Positions 6,715 to 12,239 of a stretch of 12,858 nt of DNA are shown here, in pieces. Position 1 is the stretch's first letter; the number at the start of each line of letters is the position of its first letter. Source of the stretch: Mayfieldus sp038329895 (lineage in GTDB: Bacteria; Actinomycetota; Thermoleophilia; Solirubrobacterales; 70-9). Both the position numbers and the translations under genes were made by a program. The DNA lies in the NCBI GenBank assembly GCA_038329895.1, contig JBBQNM010000065.1, forward strand, positions 1 through 12,858, read 5' to 3'. Under the pieces are notes generated by a model. It had not been told where the DNA came from, made no database searches, and saw nothing but the letters and a program-made list of their open reading frames with translations.

Positions 6715-7050
6715 ATGCAGAGCCCGCTCAACCAAGACGCCGCAGAGCTGATTGCCCGCCGCTTCCGAGCCCTCTCCGATCCGACCCGCCTGCGAATCCT
6801 CGACTTGCTGCGTGAACGCGAAGAGGCTTCGGTCGGTGAGATGGCCGAGGCGCTGGGCGGCTCCCAGCAGAACGTCTCCAAGCATCTCGCCGCCCTTTAC
6901 GCCGAGGGCTTCCTCGCCCGGCGCAAGCAGGGGACCAGCTCGATCTACCGGATCGCCGATCCGGGCGTTCTGGAGCTATGCGAGCAGGTGTGCTCGGGCA
7001 TTGAGGCCCAGCTTGCCGAGCTTGGTGCGGTGATCAGCGGGGGCGCGTAA
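6715..7050 (+). CDS. ArsR/SmtB-family transcriptional repressor
   Basis: A 111-residue winged-helix protein of the usual ArsR length. The N-terminal helix RFRALSDPTRLRILDLL (17-32) is followed by the recognition region AEALGGSQQNVSKHLAAL (44-61) and the wing RRKQGTSSIYRI (69-80). The only two cysteines are Cys89 and Cys93, a CxxxC pair in the C-terminal helix (LELCEQVC). The alpha-3 metal-site motif ELCVCDL of classic arsenic/cadmium sensors is absent. Given the rhodanese/DUF2892 operon across the promoter, a thiol-persulfide or redox sensor is likelier than a metal sensor, though CxxxC differs from the widely spaced pair in BigR/SqrR. Expected to repress itself and the divergent operon through the palindrome at 6678-6695. 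Confidence 0.88.
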   Translation: MQSPLNQDAAELIARRFRALSDPTRLRILDLLREREEASVGEMAEALGGSQQNVSKHLAALYAEGFLARRKQGTSSIYRIADPGVLELCEQVCSGIEAQLAELGAVISGGA

Positions 7051-7366
7051 GCCGCGGACTCATCCTCGGCGGAGTCCTCGTCGGCCTCCTGCTGCTCGTC
7101 GCCCCGCCGGTCGAGCCGCTCTTTCCGCGGTTACGCTGACGTCGCGGTGCGGCCCCGATTGCTTAGATGGGGCGCCACGGCCGAAGAGGTCGGGCGGCCG
7201 TATCGAGGCCCGCGTTACAGTGGCGCGATGCCCAAGAGTGCGGCCACGCCGTGAAGCCGGCGAGGTCAGCCAGCACGAAGGTCTGCTCAGGAGCCGGCTC
7301 ACTCATAGGAAAGCCTTCTCATGCCGAAGCCTTGCAGAGGGGCAGGAGCACCGGGTGCGTATGAGC
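7051..7366. other. Debris region between arsR and the CPxC membrane protein
   Basis: 316 bases without an intact gene. Directly after arsR is a 6-bp inverted repeat (GGACTC 7056-7061 / GAGTCC 7072-7077), a possible weak terminator. A plus-strand frame to the TGA near 7137-7139 reads RGLILGGVLVGLLLLVAPPV, like the last helix of a membrane protein, but has no start codon and may be a remnant. The minus-strand cyclase fragment follows. Confidence 0.4.
7163..7306 (-). pseudogene. N-terminal fragment of a class III adenylate/guanylate cyclase
   Basis: ATG at 7306, preceded by an AAGG ribosome-site-like stretch, begins MSEPAPEQTFVLADLAGFTA. The block TFVLADLAGFTA is the start of class III nucleotidyl cyclase domains, with the metal-binding aspartate in the ADLAGFT position (Asp14). 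After residue 20 the similarity stops abruptly (WPHSWASRH and on), and the frame ends at 7163-7165 after 47 residues, where a cyclase domain needs about 150 or more. I read it as the beginning of a cyclase gene cut by a deletion or insertion. The identification depends on about 12 diagnostic residues. Confidence 0.55.
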
Positions 7367-7864
7367 TTAGGCGTAGTGCGGCGATTGCGCACTCACCCCG
7401 CAACGTGTCCGCGCGCGCGCAGCAACGGGCGAGGGGTATGCGGCCGAGCCGCGTAGCCGCGCCGCGAGCCCGGTGAGCAGCAACCCAAGGCTTAGAAGGC
7501 CCAGGACCGGCTGGATCGGAGCCCAGTAGTTCAGAGCGCCGCCGACCCCGATCAGGGCGACCACGAGCTTGTTGCAAACCGGGCAGCCGACGGCGAAGAC
7601 CGAGAGCAGCGTCGCCCCAAGCGTGCGTCCGCTGCGATCGGGCGCTGGCGCAAGGGAATCGCGGGATTCCCGCACGTAGGTCGCGGCGATCAGCCCGACG
7701 AGGGCGGCGGACAGCGCCCACACCGGATAGTCCCACCACGTGACCGGCGTCATCCGCGTGTAGAAGCTCGTGGGAACGATGCCGGTCGGAATTCCCGTCA
7801 CCAATGCGGCAAGGCCCGCAGCGACGGCGGCCACCAGCCAGCGCCGCGCGGACCAGGACGCCAC
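7367..7864 (-). CDS. Four-helix membrane protein with a GCPVCNK motif, unknown function
   Basis: A 165-residue hydrophobic protein with four likely helices (about 9-30, 46-63, 84-106, 113-134). The third carries VFAVGCPVCNKLVVALIG, a CPxC pair (Cys94, Cys97) at a membrane face, followed by a conserved-looking ALNYWAPIQPVLGLLSL segment. I recall similar small actinobacterial membrane proteins but know no established function; the CPxC suggests metal or thiol/disulfide chemistry. The last 25 residues are polar and arginine-rich and may not be native, as they run into the debris at 7051-7366. GTG 7864 is taken as start; the frame stays open further upstream without a better start or ribosome site. 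It lies 128 bases downstream of lemA on the same strand. Confidence 0.6.
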   Translation of the reverse strand: MASWSARRWLVAAVAAGLAALVTGIPTGIVPTSFYTRMTPVTWWDYPVWALSAALVGLIAATYVRESRDSLAPAPDRSGRTLGATLLSVFAVGCPVCNKLVVALIGVGGALNYWAPIQPVLGLLSLGLLLTGLAARLRGSAAYPSPVAARARTRCGVSAQSPHYA

Positions 7865-7992
7865 CGCAACAAGAGCGGGGCGCGCCCGTCCCGACCACGA
7901 CGCAACGAATTCGGCGCTCAGGGATCTGATCGGCGCGATCGTAGCCCACCGGCTGTGGGCACCCTCCGAGAGTAACTTGCCGAGTGAGCGAG

Positions 7993-8553
7993 CTAGCTGA
8001 AGCTGACCTGGACCGGCTCGCGCTCCGCAGCGTCGGTGATCTCGAAGAACTCCTTCGCCTGGAAATTCCCCATCGAGGCGATGATCGAGTTCGGGAACAC
8101 CTGGATCTTCGTGTTGTAGCCCTGCACGTCGGAGTTGTAGATCCGCCGCGCCGCCTGGATCTCATTCTCGAGCTCGGACAGGTTGTTGGTGAGCTGCTGG
8201 AAGTTCTCGGTTGCCCTCAGCTGCGGATAGTTCTCCGCCACCGCCCGCAGGTCGGTGATCGCGGCGCTCAGCTGCGCCTCCTTCTGGGCAGTGTCGCCGA
8301 CGCTCCGCGCCTGCATCGCCTCGGCGCGGGCCTCGGTCACCTTCTCGAACACCTCGCGCTCGTGGGTCGCGTAGCCCTTGACGGTCTCGACGAGGTTCGG
8401 GACGAGGTCGTGACGGCGCTTCAGCTGGACGTCGATGTCGGACCAAGCCTCGTCGCAGCGGTTGCGGGCCGCGATCATCGAGTTCCTGATCCCGGCGAAG
8501 ATCAGAGCCAGAAGGACGACGATGGCGACGACGATGATCAGTGCGACCACCAC
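7993..8553 (-). CDS. lemA: LemA family protein
   Basis: A 186-residue protein with one N-terminal membrane helix (about 2-20) and a long helical domain. It shows the family blocks in order: the RNRCDEAWSDIDVQLKRRHDLVPNLV region (30-55), the VKGYATHEREVFEKVTEAR segment, NFQQLTNNLSELENEIQAARRIYN in the second half and the terminal VFPNSIIASMGNF. LemA proteins are abundant inner-membrane proteins of unclear function, with the helical bundle probably facing outwards. A strong ribosome site (GGAGGT) lies 13 bases before GTG 8553; GTG 8550 follows at once and is an alternative. No htpX or TPM partner is next to it here. It diverges from the methyltransferase gene. Confidence 0.92.
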   Translation of the reverse strand: MVVALIIVVAIVVLLALIFAGIRNSMIAARNRCDEAWSDIDVQLKRRHDLVPNLVETVKGYATHEREVFEKVTEARAEAMQARSVGDTAQKEAQLSAAITDLRAVAENYPQLRATENFQQLTNNLSELENEIQAARRIYNSDVQGYNTKIQVFPNSIIASMGNFQAKEFFEITDAAEREPVQVSFS

Positions 8554-8758
8554 GGGCGCAGCTTACCTCCGCCGCAATGGCGTCGGGCGCCACTGCGGGT
8601 GGAGCCTCATCACCCGGCGGCGGCGGGGCTCGGAGCCGGCTCGCCGGACGGAGGACCCGGTTCGGCCCCAGCTTCGCGCTCCTCGCCCGCAAGAACCAAC
8701 CCTCTTCGAGCAGCCGCTGCGGCTGTTGTTCTCGATCCTGGGCGTCGCGCTCTCGGTG

Positions 8759-9421
8759 ATGCTGCCCCGGGACCATGCGGCAGAGCTGCGGCGAATGCGG
8801 CGAATCTATGCCGCGGCGGCGAGGACGCACGTCTACGACCTGGTTATGCGAATCGGCCCCTTCGGCGAGAGCAGCCGGCTACGACGGCAGACGGTCGGTC
8901 GGCTCGACATGCAGCGCGGGGCGCGGGTTCTCGATCTGGGCTGCGGCACGGGGCTTAACTTCGAGGCGCTGCTTGCGGCCGTGGGGAACGAGGGTGAGGT
9001 CGTGGGCCTCGACCTGACGCCCGAGATGCTCGAGCGGGCAGCGGCTCGCTGCGATCGGTGCGGTTGGTCCAACGTCCGCCTGGTGCAAGGAGACGCGACG
9101 AGCCTCCCCATCGGATCTGACGAATTCGACGCCGTCTGCTCCACCTTCGTGCTCTCGGCGGTTGCGACCGGGCGCACGGCGGTCGGCGAAGCCTGGAGGG
9201 TGCTTGGGCCGGGGGGTCGGATCGCGGTGCGGGAGGCCGCCGCCCTGCGCGGGCGCTGGCGCTGGCTGGCGCCGGTCGTGCACCCGCTCTACCGTCACCT
9301 TACGGCCTGGGATCCCAACGTCGATATCCCCGCTGCGATTACAGAGGTGGCCGGTCGCTGCGAGGTTGAGCCAGTCCTCGGCGGGCTTCACTACATCGCC
9401 TGGGCGGAGAAGGCCTCCTGA
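8759..9421 (+). CDS. Class I SAM-dependent methyltransferase (UbiE-like)
   Basis: A 220-residue enzyme from ATG 8759. Rossmann methyltransferase motifs: motif I VLDLGCGTG (57-65) binding SAM, an acidic post-I residue in VGLDLTPEM (Asp85), motif II region GDATSLPIGSDEFDAV (111-126) and motif III LGPGGRIAVRE (149-159). The pattern resembles UbiE/MenG-type small-molecule methyltransferases. The substrate is unknown; the nearby quinol-using cytochrome b makes a quinone or lipid substrate conceivable but unproven. GTG 8756 directly precedes the ATG. The frame is open further upstream and encodes a hydrophobic stretch (PLRLLFSILGVALS), so TTG 8726 could also serve; no clear ribosome site decides. 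The stop lies inside a hairpin shared with the convergent gene. Confidence 0.85.
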   Translation: MLPRDHAAELRRMRRIYAAAARTHVYDLVMRIGPFGESSRLRRQTVGRLDMQRGARVLDLGCGTGLNFEALLAAVGNEGEVVGLDLTPEMLERAAARCDRCGWSNVRLVQGDATSLPIGSDEFDAVCSTFVLSAVATGRTAVGEAWRVLGPGGRIAVREAAALRGRWRWLAPVVHPLYRHLTAWDPNVDIPAAITEVAGRCEVEPVLGGLHYIAWAEKAS

Positions 9422-9445
9422 CGGGCGCAGCACCACACCCGTCAG
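9418..9445. terminator. Bidirectional hairpin terminator between convergent genes
   Basis: The perfect 8-bp inverted repeat CTGACGGG (9418-9425) / CCCGTCAG (9438-9445) has a 12-base loop, and further pairing is possible outside it. It starts within the methyltransferase stop codon and precedes the stop of the convergent gene at 9454. There is no T tract, as is common in high-GC actinobacteria. Confidence 0.55.
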
Positions 9446-9453
9446 TGGGAGCC

Positions 9454-9963
9454 TTAAGCCGGCGCGCGCGGGTGAGGCCGGAGAAGGAGCGCGCCGCCGA
9501 GCAGCAACAGGACCGCGCCGGCGATGATGGCGACGACCTCCTGGGTGCCGGTCGCCGGCCGGAATTCGCGCCCTGACTCGTGCAGGGCCTTCCCGCTGGC
9601 CGCGCCGAGCGGCCGCGATAGCGCCTCGTCGAGTAGGGGCACCGCCCCCTCGGGGTCACCCCCGTCCAGTGTTTCGGTCGCCCGCCGAAGCAGCTTGACG
9701 TCGATGTCGCTCTGGTCCTCGCTTTCCAGGGCGGCGTCGAGGCGGACGCCGGCCTCGTGGCTGTCCCCGCGGACGAGGAGCTCGGCTAAGGCCTGCTGGG
9801 CGAGGGTCCGAGCCGGCTGTTCGGCCAGCGTCGCCACCTCCTCCTCCTCCGATTGCATGGCCGGCCCCTCCGCCCCATGGGCATGGGCGCCAGTCGGCCA
9901 AGCTGCGAGGGCGACGCTGAGGATCGCGGCAAGCAGCGGAAATCTCGCCGCGCGGCCCTTCAT
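9454..9963 (-). CDS. Exported, C-terminally anchored protein of unknown function
   Basis: A 169-residue protein with a signal peptide (MKGRAARFPLLAAILSVALA, probable cleavage after AHA at about residue 28), a histidine/glutamate-rich mature start, a helical middle with TPR-like spacing (about 45-125; two alanine/leucine-rich helical pairs including AGVRLDAALESEDQ and EGAVPLLDEALSR) and a C-terminal membrane helix (142-161) with a basic tail. It would be displayed on the outer face of the cytoplasmic membrane. ATG 9963 overlaps the upstream stop as ATGA, so it is coupled to the two-helix gene and cytochrome b; this overlap and the signal peptide decide the start against a longer frame from 10170. 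No family recognised. Position in the operon suggests an accessory role for the cytochrome b module. Confidence 0.7.
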   Translation of the reverse strand: MKGRAARFPLLAAILSVALAAWPTGAHAHGAEGPAMQSEEEEVATLAEQPARTLAQQALAELLVRGDSHEAGVRLDAALESEDQSDIDVKLLRRATETLDGGDPEGAVPLLDEALSRPLGAASGKALHESGREFRPATGTQEVVAIIAGAVLLLLGGALLLRPHPRAPA

Positions 9964-10166
9964 CGCCGCGCCTCTCGTTCGGCCACGATCACCAAGCGGG
10001 CGAGGACGACAATCCCCAACAGGGCGAGCACGGCGACCGCGCCCCCGGTGCCGATCAGCAGGCCCTGACCTCGCCCGGCTCCTGAGATGAGCACCGCTGC
10101 GGCCAGGGCCGCCAGGCCGCTGACCACGGCGAACAGAGCCAGGAAGCGCAGCTGCACCTCGATCAC
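9960..10166 (-). CDS. Small two-helix membrane protein, unknown function
   Basis: A 68-residue protein with two hydrophobic helices (about 7-28 and 34-58) and a short basic/acidic tail (VAEREARR). Its GTG start at 10166 overlaps the cytochrome b stop (GTGA) and its stop overlaps the next start (ATGA). The tight coupling on both sides is strong evidence that this is a gene although it is short. Function unknown; possibly a small subunit or assembly factor of the cytochrome b complex. Confidence 0.7.
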   Translation of the reverse strand: MIEVQLRFLALFAVVSGLAALAAAVLISGAGRGQGLLIGTGGAVAVLALLGIVVLARLVIVAEREARR

Positions 10167-11242
10167 CCACCCATCTCTGTGTGGGATACCGGCACCGTGA
10201 TGGCGCCGTAGATTGTCAGGCCGAGCCAGGCGAGAAGGACGATCAGGCCCAGCGCCATCCACAGCCTGCGCCGCCTGGGATCGCGCTCCTTGGAGCGATC
10301 GATGAAGGGGATGGCCAGCAGGCCGACGGTGAGGATGGCGGGAAGGATGTAGAGGGCCTTGAGGCCGATCCAGTTCTCCCACGGATAGAGCCAGAGGAAG
10401 TACCAGGGGGGTTTGGTGATCTCGATGCCCTCTACCCCTGCCGGGCCGAGCCCGGTGGGCGCGATCCCCGAGAGCAGCAGCGTTGCGCCCAGCACAACGA
10501 GTCCCCACTTGGCGATGTGCTTGAGGTGGCTGGTGAAGGGCTCGCTGTGCTCGGCCCGCTCGCGGGCGGCGACTTCATCGGGCGTGCCCCATGGCAGCGG
10601 CGAGAGGCGCTGGCGTTTGATCAGCAGCATGTGGATGGCGATCACCGCCGCGGCCAGCATCGGCAGGATCGAGACGTGGGCGATGTAGAGCCGGGTTAGG
10701 ATCGAGACGTTGCTCGTGAAGTCGGCCGAGAACCAGAAGCCGGCGAAGCCGAAGAGGTCGGCGATCTCGTTGTTGTGCTCCAGCGCCTCGATCGCTTCCT
10801 GGTCCTGCTTCAGCACGGTGCCGCTGAACATCAGCCCGGCGGCGAGCAGGAAGAGGATGATCCCCGTGACCCAGATGAACTCGCGCGGCGCCTTGAAGGA
10901 TCCGGTGACGAAGGTCCGGACCATGTGCAGGACGAGAGTGATCAAGAACGCACTGGCCAGCCAGTAGTGCAGGCTGCGGACCAGGGCGCCGGCGAAGGCT
11001 GTGTCGGTGATGTAGGTGACGCTGGCGTGAGCCTTGGCCGGTGTCGGGTCATAGAACTGGGTCAGGTAGATGCCGGTGATGATCAGCAGGACGAAGCTGA
11101 CCAGGGTGATGCCGCCGAGCGTGAAGGCAAGGGAGTTGGCGTGTCGCGGAACCGGGTAGCGCAACCCCCCGATCCCGAGGCGGTCGTCGAGCCAGCGCCA
11201 GACCTTCGACTCGGATTCCGCAGGGACGGTGGCCGACTCCAT
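10163..11242 (-). CDS. Cytochrome b of a bc/b6f-type complex (fused b6 plus subunit IV-like)
   Basis: A 359-residue integral membrane dihaem protein that oxidises quinol in bc complexes. Helix B carries His92 and His106, helix D His189 and His204, the four haem ligands. Their spacings (14 and 15) match cytochrome b6 rather than mitochondrial cytochrome b (14 and 14). The C-terminal portion continues as a subunit IV-like domain, with the Qo motif as PPWY (KPPWYFLW, 277-284) instead of the classical PEWY; non-Glu variants are typical of menaquinol users. It ends after helices at about 298-314 and 327-349. ATG 11242 follows AGGAG closely. Two small genes are coupled downstream. No Rieske protein, cytochrome c or oxidase is present on either side in this window. 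Confidence 0.92.
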   Translation of the reverse strand: MESATVPAESESKVWRWLDDRLGIGGLRYPVPRHANSLAFTLGGITLVSFVLLIITGIYLTQFYDPTPAKAHASVTYITDTAFAGALVRSLHYWLASAFLITLVLHMVRTFVTGSFKAPREFIWVTGIILFLLAAGLMFSGTVLKQDQEAIEALEHNNEIADLFGFAGFWFSADFTSNVSILTRLYIAHVSILPMLAAAVIAIHMLLIKRQRLSPLPWGTPDEVAARERAEHSEPFTSHLKHIAKWGLVVLGATLLLSGIAPTGLGPAGVEGIEITKPPWYFLWLYPWENWIGLKALYILPAILTVGLLAIPFIDRSKERDPRRRRLWMALGLIVLLAWLGLTIYGAITVPVSHTEMGG

Positions 11243-11269
11243 TGCTCCTAACCTACCTCAGGTTCCTCT

Positions 11270-11331
11270 GACGTCTACGGTGGTGCTTGGCCGCACGGAT
11301 TCCCCCGACGTCTACGGTGGTGCTTGGCCGC
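11270..11331. repeat. Tandem duplication of the SHOCT gene tail
   Basis: A 25-base unit beginning GACGTCTACGGTGG occurs at 11270-11294 and again at 11307-11331, period 37. The right copy contains the last codons and stop of the SHOCT gene; the left copy is a duplicate in the gap before cytochrome b. It looks like a slippage or short tandem duplication. Confidence 0.7.
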
Positions 11332-11551
11332 CCCGTTCGGCGAGCACCCTGCGTCGCTCCTCGTACTCCTCGACCGATAGCTGCCCCTCCGCCAAGCGCC
11401 GGTCCAGGAGCTTCAGCGGGTCTTCGCGCCGATGCGCCCCACCGCCTCGTCCTAGCTCCCTGACGATCCAGACCACCGCGGCGGCGACCAGCCCCCAGAA
11501 GAGCACCATCCCGAGGGCCATGACGGTCCACCATCCGGCGCCCCAATCCAT
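11312..11551 (-). CDS. SHOCT-domain small membrane protein
   Basis: A 79-residue protein with a tryptophan-rich N-terminal helix (about 8-32, WWTVMALGMVLFWGLV) and a C-terminal SHOCT domain (about 43-70: DPLKLLDRRLAEGQLSVEEYEERRRVL), the short helical module found at the ends of many membrane proteins. It may mediate oligomerisation; exact function unknown. ATG 11551 has only a weak GGGAC site before it. It is followed 69 bases later by cytochrome b on the same strand and is probably cotranscribed. Directly upstream (11552 on) the sequence is the broken integrase, so the native promoter appears to have been replaced. Confidence 0.8.
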   Translation of the reverse strand: MDWGAGWWTVMALGMVLFWGLVAAAVVWIVRELGRGGGAHRREDPLKLLDRRLAEGQLSVEEYEERRRVLAERGGQAPP

Positions 11552-12145
11552 GTGGTCCCAGTCCTGGTCGAGCAGCTCCGGGCGGCGGCCGGCAAAAGAC
11601 GGCGCAATGGCCTGCGCGACGCGACGCTGATTAGCGTCCTGGCATATGCGGGACTCCGTCCTCAGGAAGCACTCGCTCTTCGGTGGGGCGACGTGCGAGC
11701 GCGGACGCTGCTGATCGAGAAGGCGTCAGACGGCCAGGGCGGCGTCAAACAAACCAAGACCCAGCACTCGCGCACCGTGAGGCTGCTGCCCCCCCTGGTC
11801 GGCGACCTAGCCGAGTGGCGGCTTCTATGCGGGCGTCCCGCCGGTGGCGCGCTTGTATTCCCCAACCGACAGGGCGGCGTCTGGAACGATCAGGCCTGGC
11901 AGACCTGGCATCGCGACGCCTGGCGTCCCGTGCAGCGCCGCCCGCCTTGAGGGCGTGCGGCCTTACGACCTCCGCCACAGCTTCGTCTCGCTGCTGATCC
12001 ACGAAGGCCGCAACGTCGTCGAAGTCGCCCGCCAGGCCGGCCACTCGCCAACGATGGCCCTCGACGTCTATGCGCACGTCTTCGACGAGTTCGATCCCGG
12101 CGAGCGCGTTTCAGCCGAGGAGCAGATTCGCCGGGCGCGGGAGCG

Positions 12146-12167
12146 TGATGTGTCCGTTTTGTGTCCG
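12146..12167 (+). repeat. 22-bp motif shared by both island ends, right copy
   Basis: A perfect match to 3472-3493. Here it lies within the integrase 3' coding tail, 54 bases before the core at 12222. It has two GTGTCCG units 11 bases apart. Candidate arm-type site; the coding function (DVSVLCP) may be a coincidence of overlap or the other way round. Confidence 0.55.
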
Positions 12168-12180
12168 TTTGAAGCCGAGA

Positions 12181-12239
12181 GTGAGTCTGAGAGCCCTGAA
12201 ATCCCTGCAAACGGTCACAATCCCAGCTGCTTGCCGAGG
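12181..12239 (+). repeat. 59-bp direct repeat, right copy
   Basis: Identical to 2110-2168. The first 40 bases are the integrase tail, which here also covers the ACAD stop (12215-12217); the last part is the end of the ACAD coding sequence. It overlaps the 31-bp core that starts at 12222. Confidence 0.8.

Noticed and set aside
7045..7139. Hydrophobic plus-strand reading after arsR as a small membrane gene
   Set aside because: It has no start codon or ribosome site in frame; at most a remnant of a membrane protein's last helix.
7299..8165. Minus-strand open frame overlapping lemA and the CPxC membrane protein
   Set aside because: It overlaps two better-supported genes in other frames and is Arg-rich throughout.
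8435..8758. N-terminal extension of the methyltransferase back to 8435
   Set aside because: It would overlap the lemA coding sequence and its ribosome site; the translation before about 8700 is Arg/Pro-rich and unlike methyltransferases.
2110..12239. 59-bp repeats as the true ends of one 10-kb element
   Set aside because: Possible, but the 2110 copy carries element-side rather than native sequence and lies between gene fragments, whereas 3327-3357 carries the native ACAD tail in an intact-looking convergent context; the latter explains the right junction better.
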